Under the pieces are notes generated by a model that worked only from the letters and a program-made list of their open reading frames with translations, did no database searches and had not been told where the DNA came from. Below are positions 40,251-47,051 of a stretch of 47,051 bases of DNA, piece after piece (position 1 is the stretch's first letter; each line of letters starts with the position of its first letter). A program made the position numbers and the translations under genes. The stretch is from CAYMOV01 sp964392085 (GTDB lineage: Bacteria > Oederibacteriota > Muellerivitia > Muellerivitales > Muellerivitaceae), in assembly GCA_964392085.1 (NCBI GenBank), contig CAYMOV010000013.1, positions 1 to 47,051 of the forward strand. The letters are read 5' to 3'.

Positions 40251-42527
40251 ATGAACCGCAAAAAGCGTCTGTTTTCTGTCTCGGCGCTTCTGCTGGCGGC
40301 CCTGGCGGGGATCCCCCCCCTTCCGGCGGCCACCACCCAGTCCTGCGCGCAATACGGGACGATTCCCATCAACGGCAACCAGTACATCGTCCAGAATGAC
40401 GAGTGGAACAGCTCTTCCAATTTTTGCGTGACCGCGGACACTACATCCGGTGATTTCACTGTCTCCACCTCCACCATCGACACCGGGTCTCCCGGAGCGG
40501 TGGGGGCCTATCCCTCCATTTTCCGGGGCTGCCATTACGGCACCGCCACCACCAACAGCGGCATGCCCATCGCGGTGAGCTCGATCACCTGCCTTCCCAC
40601 CAGCTGGACCGTCTCCCCCGTCGGCTCGGGCGTATGGAACGCCTCTTATGACATCTGGTTCAGCCCCAACAACTGCTCCGCCGCGGGGAGCGGCGTGAAC
40701 GGATGCGAGATGATGATCTGGCTGGATTGGCTGGGGACCGGGGGTGATCCCGCCGGCGCGATCGTGGCCAACAACGTCTCGATCGGGGGCGCCACTTGGA
40801 CGGTTTGGGAAGGGCCGATTGGATCGTGGAAATGCGTGTCCTACGCCAGGGTGAACAAAACCGATTCCATCTCCAACATGGACATCAAGGCGTTCATCAA
40901 CGACTCGGTATCGCGCGGATACATTAATACCGCCTGGCAGTTGAACGCGGTGGAGACGGGCTTCGAGATCCGGCAGGGCGGGGGCCAGGGCCTGGCGAGC
41001 AGTAATTTCTGCGTGGCCGTGAACCCGAGCGGATGTACCTGCAGCGGAGGGGGAGGCGGCTCTACGCCGACCTTGACCCCCACCCCCACCCGGACGCCAA
41101 CAACCACCCCTAGCCCGACGCCTACCGCGTCGGCGACCTTCAGCCGAACCTTTACGCCCACTTTTACGGCCACAGGAACCTCGACTCCGACCTATAACTT
41201 GACCCCCACTCGAACCTTTTCCGCCACGGCCACCGCCACTTCGACCTTTACGAGGACGTCCACCGCCACTTTCACCAACACCTTCACCCCGACCTGGACC
41301 TATACCTTCACCAACACCCCGACGGCCACCGCCACGTCCACCCGAACCTTTACGCCCACCGTCACGTATACCCCTACTTTTACCCCGACCTCGACCTCCA
41401 CGCGAACCTGGACTGTGTCGGCTACCGCCACGCCAAGCCCGACACCCACTTTCACCCCGGTCCTCACCACCACTTATACCCTGACCCCCAGCCCATCCTT
41501 CACCTCAACCCAGTCCTGGACACCCACCAGAACCTGGACTGCGTCGGCGACCGCCACTTCCACAACGACCCCAACGGCATCCTTTACCCGCACTTTCACC
41601 GTGACCCCGACTGCCACCGCGACCATGACCACGACCAATACATCCTCCTCGACTCCTTCCTTCACTTTGACCCGCACCCCGACCTCGACGTCCACCTGGA
41701 CGATGACCCCGACGCCGAGCGCGACAAGTACCATGTCGCCGACCCTCACCCCGACCCCTCCTCCGGGCGCAACATTCACGTTGACGAGTACGGTGACCGA
41801 GACTTCCACGATGACCCCCTCGTTTACACCGACGAGGAGCGGTACCTTTACGCCGACCCCAACCGCCACCCTGACCTGGACAAATACGTCCACGGCCACC
41901 CTCACGGCTACCCGCACCTTCACCTCGACGGCGACTGTCACCCCCACCCCGACGGTTGCTTATTCGCCCTCCCCGACGCCGACCTGGACGGCCACCCTTA
42001 CTTCCACGGTGACTTTCACCCGGACTTCGGTTCCCTCGGCGACCTGGACTTTCACCCTGTCCCCCTCGTCCACCGCTACGCCCACGAATACTCCCACGGC
42101 CACTTGGTCCACGACATCGACATGGACGGCGACGGCCACTTCTACATCGAGCCCAACCCCAACGCTGACCTGGACGGCCAGTGCCACGCCCCCTTGGACG
42201 GCGACCACGACCGCCACCTGGAGCCCTACACCGTCGGGTAATTGCGGACCCTTGGAGGTCTCAGCGCCCTATCCCAACCCGGTGAGGATGGGGGCCGTCG
42301 TCCAGGTGGACCTTTTCTCGGCCTGTCCTAAGAACGTCCATGGGGTCGTGATGAGCGTGGCCTACCGGAAATTGGCCGACTTCAGGGTGATGGTCTCGGG
42401 ACAATCCAGGACCGGTTGGGACCTGAGGGATTTGAAGGGAAGGGAAGTGGCCAGCGGGGTGTATTACCTGATCCTCCAGGCCGATGGGGAAAACCGGATC
42501 GTGCGGAAGCTATTGGTCCTTCGATAA
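40251..42527 (+). CDS. Secreted GH12 endoglucanase with Thr/Pro linker
   Basis: The 758-residue product has a signal peptide (1 to about 27), then a GH12 domain (30-260). The family hallmarks are Y-I-V-Q-N-D-E-W-N at the start, Y-D-I-W-F near 133, nucleophile Glu153 in C-E-M-M-I-W-L, and acid/base Glu239 in T-G-F-E-I-R-Q-G-G. GH12 enzymes cut beta-1,4-glucan or xyloglucan with retention. A Thr/Pro-rich linker (about 271-661) leads to a FlgD-like domain of about 95 residues with P-Y-P-N-P-V, W-D-L-R-D-L-K-G-R-E-V-A-S-G-V-Y-Y and an end of K-L-L-V-L-R. A second cellulase next to a GH5 enzyme fits a cooperating set. A TATACT at 40188-40193 may be its -10. Confidence 0.9.
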   Translation: MNRKKRLFSVSALLLAALAGIPPLPAATTQSCAQYGTIPINGNQYIVQNDEWNSSSNFCVTADTTSGDFTVSTSTIDTGSPGAVGAYPSIFRGCHYGTATTNSGMPIAVSSITCLPTSWTVSPVGSGVWNASYDIWFSPNNCSAAGSGVNGCEMMIWLDWLGTGGDPAGAIVANNVSIGGATWTVWEGPIGSWKCVSYARVNKTDSISNMDIKAFINDSVSRGYINTAWQLNAVETGFEIRQGGGQGLASSNFCVAVNPSGCTCSGGGGGSTPTLTPTPTRTPTTTPSPTPTASATFSRTFTPTFTATGTSTPTYNLTPTRTFSATATATSTFTRTSTATFTNTFTPTWTYTFTNTPTATATSTRTFTPTVTYTPTFTPTSTSTRTWTVSATATPSPTPTFTPVLTTTYTLTPSPSFTSTQSWTPTRTWTASATATSTTTPTASFTRTFTVTPTATATMTTTNTSSSTPSFTLTRTPTSTSTWTMTPTPSATSTMSPTLTPTPPPGATFTLTSTVTETSTMTPSFTPTRSGTFTPTPTATLTWTNTSTATLTATRTFTSTATVTPTPTVAYSPSPTPTWTATLTSTVTFTRTSVPSATWTFTLSPSSTATPTNTPTATWSTTSTWTATATSTSSPTPTLTWTASATPPWTATTTATWSPTPSGNCGPLEVSAPYPNPVRMGAVVQVDLFSACPKNVHGVVMSVAYRKLADFRVMVSGQSRTGWDLRDLKGREVASGVYYLILQADGENRIVRKLLVLR
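41061..42234 (+). repeat. Degenerate Thr/Pro tandem repeat (GH12 linker)
   Basis: Same composition as the GH5 linker, including near-identical blocks (F-T-N-T-P-T-A-T-A-T-S-T-R-T-F-T-P and T-P-P-P-G-A-T). The two genes therefore share linker ancestry or exchange sequence. Confidence 0.9.
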
Positions 42528-42538
42528 GGCTTTGGGGC

Positions 42539-42577
42539 AAAAAAAAAGCCCCCCCGCTATCGCGGAGAGGCTTTCAC
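42539..42577. terminator. Terminator between the GH12 and cold-shock genes
   Basis: The arms AAAGCC...CCGC and GCGG...GGCTTT pair imperfectly around TATC. The left side has a run of A, so it acts best for the minus-strand cold-shock gene and possibly also for GH12. Confidence 0.65.
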
Positions 42578-42589
42578 GACCGGGCCGGG

Positions 42590-42790
42590 TCAGATCTTAA
42601 CGACGTTCTCGGCCTTGGGGCCCTTCTCGCCCTGGATGACCTGGAACTCCACGCGGTCACCTTCGTTGAGCGACTTGTAGCCCTCGCCCTGGATGGCGGT
42701 GTGATGGACGAATACGTCCGGTCCGCCGTCCTGTGAAACGAACCCGAAGCCCTTTTCGTTCTTAAACCACTTAACGGTTCCTTGCGGCAT
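42590..42790 (-). CDS. Cold-shock domain protein
   Basis: The 66-residue protein is one cold-shock domain that binds single-stranded RNA and DNA and unwinds mRNA structure. RNP1 is K-G-F-G-F-V and RNP2 is V-F-V-H-H. M-P-Q-G-T-V-K-W-F-K is the usual start, so ATG 42790 is preferred over the in-frame start at 42868. A TATGAT at 42864-42869 on this strand would give a leader of about 65 nt. Long leaders are typical where translation of these genes is temperature-regulated. Confidence 0.93.
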   Translation of the reverse strand: MPQGTVKWFKNEKGFGFVSQDGGPDVFVHHTAIQGEGYKSLNEGDRVEFQVIQGEKGPKAENVVKI

Positions 42791-43213
42791 GTTCTGAAAA
42801 ACCTCTTCATTTCTAGAAAATTTAACGGCCCCTTCGGGAACGCTGGCTCCTGAAGGTGATGTGATCATACCGCATCCTCACTGAATCCACCGGATATTTG
42901 AGTTAATTCAGCGGGCCTTTCGGAAAGAGCCCCGAATGCACCCTTTCAGGACCGATTCCCAGATAGTCGACTGTTGAGGACCCAACGGGTATCGATGCAA
43001 GGCGGGACATCGACCCAACGGGATGGATCCCATCCTCGCATCCCTAATCGTGGGGTTGGAATCGCTCCCCAGGAGGGGGCCATCGGGATGACATCGTTTG
43101 GGTGGTTTCGGGTCCCCGGCCGTGAGTCGTTCGAGGGTTAAAAAAGCCCTTTTTCAGGCTTATCAGCCGGATGAACCGGCCGCTGCCGTGACAGTTGGAA
43201 CGGATTGTGATAT
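42791..43213. other. Intergenic between the cold-shock and regulator genes
   Basis: Contains the cold-shock leader and promoter on the left. Near 43144-43160 a short AAGCC/GGCTT stem is followed, on the minus strand, by six T residues, a weak minus-strand terminator with no evident gene behind it. No credible ORF is present. Confidence 0.45.
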
Positions 43214-43228
43214 TCCTAGGGCCTAGGA
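43214..43228. promoter_or_regulatory. Inverted repeat over the regulator's ribosome-binding site
   Basis: TCCTAGG and CCTAGGA are separated by one G, and the right arm contains the start of the AGGAGA ribosome-binding site. The one-base spacer favours a DNA-binding protein site over an RNA hairpin. Confidence 0.4.
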
Positions 43229-43236
43229 GATGACCT

Positions 43237-43608
43237 TTGCCAACACCCACCAAGACGATTTTACTGACCGATGACCGCGAATCCGCCCGGGGACTATATC
43301 AAGAACTGCTCTCGGATGCCGGTTATCGGGTGTTGCTGGCTGAAAACGGCGTGAAAGCCTTGGAATGGCTCGGGCGGGAACCCGTTGACCTGCTCCTGAC
43401 CGATGTGATCATGCCCGATATGAACGCCATTGAGCTTTTGCCGAAAGTCCGGGACCTGTTTCCCCGGTTGCCCATCGTGGTTTACTCGGCCTTCAAGGAA
43501 ACGGAATCAGCTATCGACCTCGAAAAGCTGGGGATCGCGGCCTTCCTATTAAAGCCCATTGACCCCCAGATCCTGCTGGATATCGTCCGGAACGCGCTGG
43601 GGGATTGA
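43237..43608 (+). CDS. Single-domain response regulator
   Basis: A 123-residue receiver domain with Asp12-Asp13, phosphoacceptor Asp56 in L-L-T-D-V-I-M-P, Ser84 in V-Y-S-A-F and Lys106 in L-L-K-P-I-D. There is no output domain, so it signals through protein contacts. No kinase gene is nearby. It starts with TTG 43237, six bases after AGGAGA; no ATG is available near the start of the fold. It is only loosely similar to the regulator at 29130. Confidence 0.9.
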   Translation: MPTPTKTILLTDDRESARGLYQELLSDAGYRVLLAENGVKALEWLGREPVDLLLTDVIMPDMNAIELLPKVRDLFPRLPIVVYSAFKETESAIDLEKLGIAAFLLKPIDPQILLDIVRNALGD

Positions 43609-43660
43609 CCCACCGATCAGGTAGGCGGGACGGTTTTAGGACATCCTGTTACCATAAGGC

Positions 43661-44206
43661 ATGACCTACAGCTCCACGCTCCATAAATTCAGGGTTGATT
43701 TGTCCGACACCGACCGAAACCTGTACGAAACCCTCGAATTCCGTGCGGCATTCCACCCGTCCGAATCGGCCCCGTTTTTCGCCGTCAGGGCCCTGGCTTT
43801 TTGCCTCAATGTCCGGGAAGGATTGGAGTTCTCCGGGGGCATCTCCACCCCGGATGAGCCGGCGCTCTACGTGAAGGATCCCACGGGCCGCCTGGTCCTT
43901 TGGATCGATGTCGGCCAACCGGACCCCCGAAGGCTCCACAAGGCCTCCAAGCTCGGCGCCGAGGTCAAGGTTTACAGCCAACGGGATCCCTACCACTACC
44001 TCGGGGTGTTGAAGGCGGAGGACCTTTACCGTAAATCGGAGATCCGGCTCCACTCGTTTGAGGCGGGCTTTCCCGAGGAGGTTTCCCGTACCCTGGATCG
44101 GGACAACGCCTGGGCCTTGACCGTCTCCAGCGGTTCCATCTACCTTTCGGCGGGCAACCGGGAGTTCCAATCCGTTCTCCGGACCCATCCGCTCCAGGAT
44201 GCCTGA
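43661..44206 (+). CDS. yaeQ: YaeQ family protein
   Basis: The 181-residue protein matches YaeQ along its length: F-R-V-D-L-S-D-T-D-R-N-L-Y-E near the start, R-A-A-F-H-P-S-E-S, V-R-A-L-A-F-C-L-N, then D-E-P-A-L-Y-V-K-D-P-T-G and L-W-I-D-V-G-Q-P. YaeQ has a PD-(D/E)XK nuclease-like fold; its biochemical role is not settled. The Glu, Asp and later Gln-Pro residues could form the fold's metal site, but catalysis is unproven. It lies 52 bp after the regulator gene. Confidence 0.88.
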   Translation: MTYSSTLHKFRVDLSDTDRNLYETLEFRAAFHPSESAPFFAVRALAFCLNVREGLEFSGGISTPDEPALYVKDPTGRLVLWIDVGQPDPRRLHKASKLGAEVKVYSQRDPYHYLGVLKAEDLYRKSEIRLHSFEAGFPEEVSRTLDRDNAWALTVSSGSIYLSAGNREFQSVLRTHPLQDA

Positions 44207-44352
44207 AACCGTTTCCCGGGCCCCCGCGGCAAGGCTTGAACACCCTTGCCACCGAATTTTCATAGACCCTCCAGGGGTGGACCCCTAATCTGATGTCCAA
44301 GGACCGCGTCGGTTGACTGCCCGGAGATTGAACGTTGTTGAAGAGGGAAGCC

Positions 44353-45588
44353 GTGAGAAAGATGATCGTAATCCTCCTGGCGTTGGGGGGCTTGGCCCGG
44401 TCTTCGGGGGCCCAATGCGTTCCCTCCAGCCTGACCGCCTGTGTGGGGGCGGATGACATAGCCGATTTGTGGATCAACGGCACTCCCTTAGGTTCGTTCC
44501 CCTACGTGGCGAATACCTCCGGCCTCCCGGTTCCATGCGTGACGGTGGCCAACCCATCCTTCCTGAATCCATCCGGGCAAAACCTGGTGGCGATCCTGGC
44601 CCAAAACGCCAATCCCACGCAGATGTGGGCTTCCTGGGAAATCGACATCACCTGCGCCGACGGGACACACGCCTATTGGAACGGGAGTTCCGGACCGGAT
44701 CAGGTCCTTCACACGGCCCCCGCCTGCACCCCGACCCCGCTCGTTTATTGCACGCCCACGCCCCCGGCGGGCGGGCCGAACCCATGGTTCGATCCTTCCT
44801 TCACGCCCGCGTTCGCATGGGGCGCGGCCGTGTCCGTCACCCAAATTTATTACGGAAAGGTCCCGACGGACCCCCTGACCGGCCAACCTTTGCCGCCCTG
44901 GTCGGACAACCCGAACGGCGATGCCCCCAACGCCGGGGAGGACCTCTGGTTCCGCCAGGTCCTGGGGGTTTTACCCCTGACCTTCACCCCAACGGCCACC
45001 GCGACCGCGACCGCCACCCCCACGAAGACCGCGACCCCCAGCTTTACCCCGACCTGGTCCCCGACCCCGACGAACAGCTTCACGCCCACCTTAACCCGCA
45101 CACCGACCTTGACCCGGACTCCCACGTTTACGGCAACAGCGACGTTCACCCGGACGAACACGGGAACGCCCACGAACACCTACACGCCCACCCTGACCCG
45201 AACGCCCACTTGGACCTTTACGATCACGAACACTCCCACCATCACCTGGACCCCCACCATCACTTGGACCCCCACGGCGACGCCCACCTTCCCGCCGGGG
45301 GACAGCTTTTGGGTTTCCAGGAACCTCTTTCGCCCCGGGTTGGACCCTGATCCCCTTTGGATTCGCGTCGGGGTCCAGGAACCCGGGTTGTATATCCTGA
45401 CGGTCTACAACTCGGCGGGGGAGAAGATTAGGTCTCTTCGAAATGAGCGAAACCACTCTCCCCGGTTTGATCTTGTGGGGTGGGATGGGTCGAATGACCG
45501 GGGGGATCACGTCGCCAGCGGGGTTTATCTGGTCCATTTGGTGACGAGCGCCGGTGCCTACAACGCCAGGGTTCTGCTCGTTCGATAG
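44353..45588 (+). CDS. Secreted D-L-W-I-N-G-domain protein with Thr/Pro linker
   Basis: The 411-residue product has a signal peptide (1-21, ending S-S-G-A-Q). A Cys-containing domain (22-130) has D-D-I-A-D-L-W-I-N-G-T, N-P-S-F-L-N-P-S-G-Q-N and I-D-I-T-C-A-D-G-T-H. Ligand-binding jelly-roll domains with a D-L-x-I-N-G turn are common in carbohydrate-binding proteins, so a glycan-binding role is likely but unproven. A second part around W-F-D-P-S-F-T-P precedes a Thr/Pro linker (210-314) and a FlgD-like end (318-411) with G-W-D-G-S-N-D-R-G and a terminal V-L-L-V-R. GTG 44353 is chosen for its position after AGAGGGA; TTG 44335 is an alternative. The next gene is a paralogue. Confidence 0.72.
   Translation: MRKMIVILLALGGLARSSGAQCVPSSLTACVGADDIADLWINGTPLGSFPYVANTSGLPVPCVTVANPSFLNPSGQNLVAILAQNANPTQMWASWEIDITCADGTHAYWNGSSGPDQVLHTAPACTPTPLVYCTPTPPAGGPNPWFDPSFTPAFAWGAAVSVTQIYYGKVPTDPLTGQPLPPWSDNPNGDAPNAGEDLWFRQVLGVLPLTFTPTATATATATPTKTATPSFTPTWSPTPTNSFTPTLTRTPTLTRTPTFTATATFTRTNTGTPTNTYTPTLTRTPTWTFTITNTPTITWTPTITWTPTATPTFPPGDSFWVSRNLFRPGLDPDPLWIRVGVQEPGLYILTVYNSAGEKIRSLRNERNHSPRFDLVGWDGSNDRGDHVASGVYLVHLVTSAGAYNARVLLVR
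44979..45294 (+). repeat. Degenerate Thr/Pro tandem repeat
   Basis: Short linker of about 105 residues with T-A-T-A-T-A-T-P, F-T-P-T-L-T-R-T-P-T and T-I-T-W-T-P-T blocks. Confidence 0.88.
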
Positions 45589-45823
45589 GATCAGCCGGGC
45601 CACCCTCGACCTTGACCCCATTTTTAATGGCCTTTAACCGCTATAAAAACGCCTGGAAACGCTTGTACTGGGGAAGTAAACCCGTGCGGGGACGTCTATA
45701 TTGTGGGAGACTTCAATTGAGGACACCGGCGATGGGGGCTTTTGGATTCGACGCTTCTCATAACGTTGCCGGACTTTGAGCGGGGTTGATATCTCGGAGT
45801 ATTTCCGGAAAGGGCGTGGAGAC

Positions 45824-47051
45824 ATGATTCCCAAGGCGTCTTCGCGTCCAACCCTGAAACCGCTTTACCTTTTGGCCTTCCTCATCCTGGGGGCGGTTGG
45901 GACCTTTTTTGGGCCCCAGAACCTCCAGGCGGCCTGCACCCCTTCTTCCATTACGGTTTGCGCCGCCAACGACGACGAGGCCGACCTTTGGATCAACGGC
46001 ACCCATGTGGCTTATTTTCCCTACGTGAATTGGGACGCCACGGGCACCCCGGCCTGCACAACCATCAACAACCCGTCCTTTTTGAACGTCAGCGGCAACA
46101 ACACGGTCGCCTACCTCGTCCACAACACCAACCCCGGCGGTGAGGTGTGGGGTTCTTATTCAATCGACATCGCCTGTTCGGACGGCACCCATTCCTATGA
46201 CTCCTCCGCGCCCGGGATTCCCCTTTACCACAGCCTGAACAATTGCGGCGGCGGCACGGCGCCCCCGGGTTCCGGCGGCACCAGTTGGTTGGACCCCGCC
46301 TTCACTCCCTCAGGTTGGAGCACCGCCGTAGTGGATACCGGCACCATCTGGGGGAAGGTCACTTACAACCCGCAGACCGGGCAGCGTCTCCCGGTGGTTT
46401 CTTGGACGGCCGCCGGCACCGCGACGGACAATTGCGAATACCTCTACATGCGTCAGGGGTTCACGGTCAACGCGGTCACGCCCCCTCCTCCGCCCAATCT
46501 CAACATCACTAAATCCGCTAACATCACCTCCAACATCGATTCGAACAATAACGTCGTCTATTCACTCACAATCTGCAACACGACGGCTGGGTTCACGAAC
46601 AATCCCGTCACGGTGACCGACACTTACGACGCCAACTGGTCGTTTTGCGGACCTTTTTACGCGAGCGATCCGATCATGACGGCGACCCAATCGGGAAACC
46701 AGATCCAGTACATCTTCCACCAGGGGTTCCAGGGAAACAGCTGCGCGACCGTCACCCTATGCGTGGTCCAGTACTACGTCTCTTCGACGGATTATTGCAA
46801 GGTCCGCAACAACACCGCGACGTTGGTGTACAACAACAACACTTCCATGGTGACCAAGAACTCCAACCTCGTGGCGGTGACGTTGATCTGCCCGCCGCCG
46901 ACCCCCACCTTCACCTTTACCTACACCTACACCCGGACCCCGACGTATACCTTTACCTATACCCCGACCCGAACCTATACCTGGACCCCCACGAATACCT
47001 TCTCGCCGACCCCCATCATCCCGACCAACACCTTCACCTTCACCCGCACCT
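45824..47051 (+). CDS. Secreted D-L-W-I-N-G-domain / DUF11-like protein, 3' end outside the window
   Basis: I translated this frame from ATG 45824 to the last base (409 codons) without a stop, so the gene is partial. A signal peptide (to about residue 36) precedes a domain paralogous to the previous gene: D-E-A-D-L-W-I-N-G-T, N-N-P-S-F-L-N-V-S-G-N-N and I-D-I-A-C-S-D-G-T-H. Next come W-L-D-P-A-F-T-P and W-G-K-V-T-Y-N-P. A DUF11-like beta domain (about 226-340, L-N-I-T-K-S-A-N, then V-T-V-T-D-T-Y-D) follows, then a Thr/Pro/Tyr linker. A FlgD-like end is expected beyond the window. The 235 bp upstream hold a possible TATATT at 45697-45702. Binding to polysaccharide is a guess. Confidence 0.75.
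   Translation, partial: MIPKASSRPTLKPLYLLAFLILGAVGTFFGPQNLQAACTPSSITVCAANDDEADLWINGTHVAYFPYVNWDATGTPACTTINNPSFLNVSGNNTVAYLVHNTNPGGEVWGSYSIDIACSDGTHSYDSSAPGIPLYHSLNNCGGGTAPPGSGGTSWLDPAFTPSGWSTAVVDTGTIWGKVTYNPQTGQRLPVVSWTAAGTATDNCEYLYMRQGFTVNAVTPPPPPNLNITKSANITSNIDSNNNVVYSLTICNTTAGFTNNPVTVTDTYDANWSFCGPFYASDPIMTATQSGNQIQYIFHQGFQGNSCATVTLCVVQYYVSSTDYCKVRNNTATLVYNNNTSMVTKNSNLVAVTLICPPPTPTFTFTYTYTRTPTYTFTYTPTRTYTWTPTNTFSPTPIIPTNTFTFTRT
46898..47051 (+). repeat. Thr/Pro/Tyr tandem repeat, cut by the window end
   Basis: Starts with T-P-T-F-T-F-T-Y-T-Y-T-R-T-P and continues to the last base. Tyr is more frequent than in the other linkers. Confidence 0.88.

Noticed and set aside
43044..43253. 69-codon minus-strand frame next to a weak minus-strand terminator
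   Set aside because: It overlaps the regulator's start region and shows no coding character.

Overview
The window comes from a GC-rich, Gram-negative-type bacterium. Lipoprotein signals, outer-membrane beta-barrel proteins of the PorV/PorQ kind and C-terminal sorting-type domains all point to an outer membrane. Five secreted proteins carry long Thr/Pro linkers built on F-T-P-T/S. From memory, such linkers together with FlgD-type C-terminal domains and PorV-like barrels are common in poorly cultivated lineages around the FCB, Elusimicrobia, Omnitrophica and FCPU426 groups. That placement is a guess. A 100-N scaffold gap at 6093-6192 shows this is a draft or metagenome assembly.

Left part (1-14.4 kb), nearly all on the plus strand. 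It starts with rpoZ and coaBC, then a secreted subtilase, a PorV-like barrel protein and a family-4 uracil-DNA glycosylase, with 4-bp start/stop overlaps from coaBC onward. A second chain holds a large Thr/Pro-linker surface protein (interrupted by the gap), a PorV-like barrel fused to TPRs, and a one-piece RsbW kinase / SpoIIE phosphatase / helix-turn-helix membrane protein, again with 4-bp overlaps. A STAS antagonist with its own strong promoter and a TPR protein follow. In both chains a secreted protein with a FlgD/T9SS-like C-terminus is directly followed by a PorV-like gene.

Middle part (14.4-35.4 kb), mixed housekeeping and accessory genes on both strands. It holds a PilZ protein, gltX, an NlpC/P60-like lipoprotein with an EF-hand loop, a structured non-coding stretch and a GNAT enzyme. 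Next come tRNA-Gln(CTG) and tRNA-Glu(CTC) with copies of tRNA-Glu pieces downstream, and two tandem membrane-anchored solute-binding proteins. The rest includes a fatty-acid desaturase, Sel1 and SEC-C proteins, a small ORF with an in-frame amber codon, a TMTC-like GT-C/TPR protein, a response regulator, a Nudix-GNAT fusion, a Rossmann reductase, clpS, an ABC-F ATPase and a 43-residue ORF.

Right part (35.4-47.05 kb), a secreted glycan-degradation cluster. It contains a GH5 endoglucanase with a malectin-like domain, a GH12 endoglucanase, and two paralogous proteins sharing a D-L-W-I-N-G domain; the last runs off the window. All four have Thr/Pro linkers, and the three complete ones end in FlgD-like C-terminal domains. 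A cold-shock protein, a response regulator and a YaeQ homologue are interspersed. Overall the window suggests a polymer-degrading organism that secretes modular enzymes and may use dedicated PorV-like partners for some of them.
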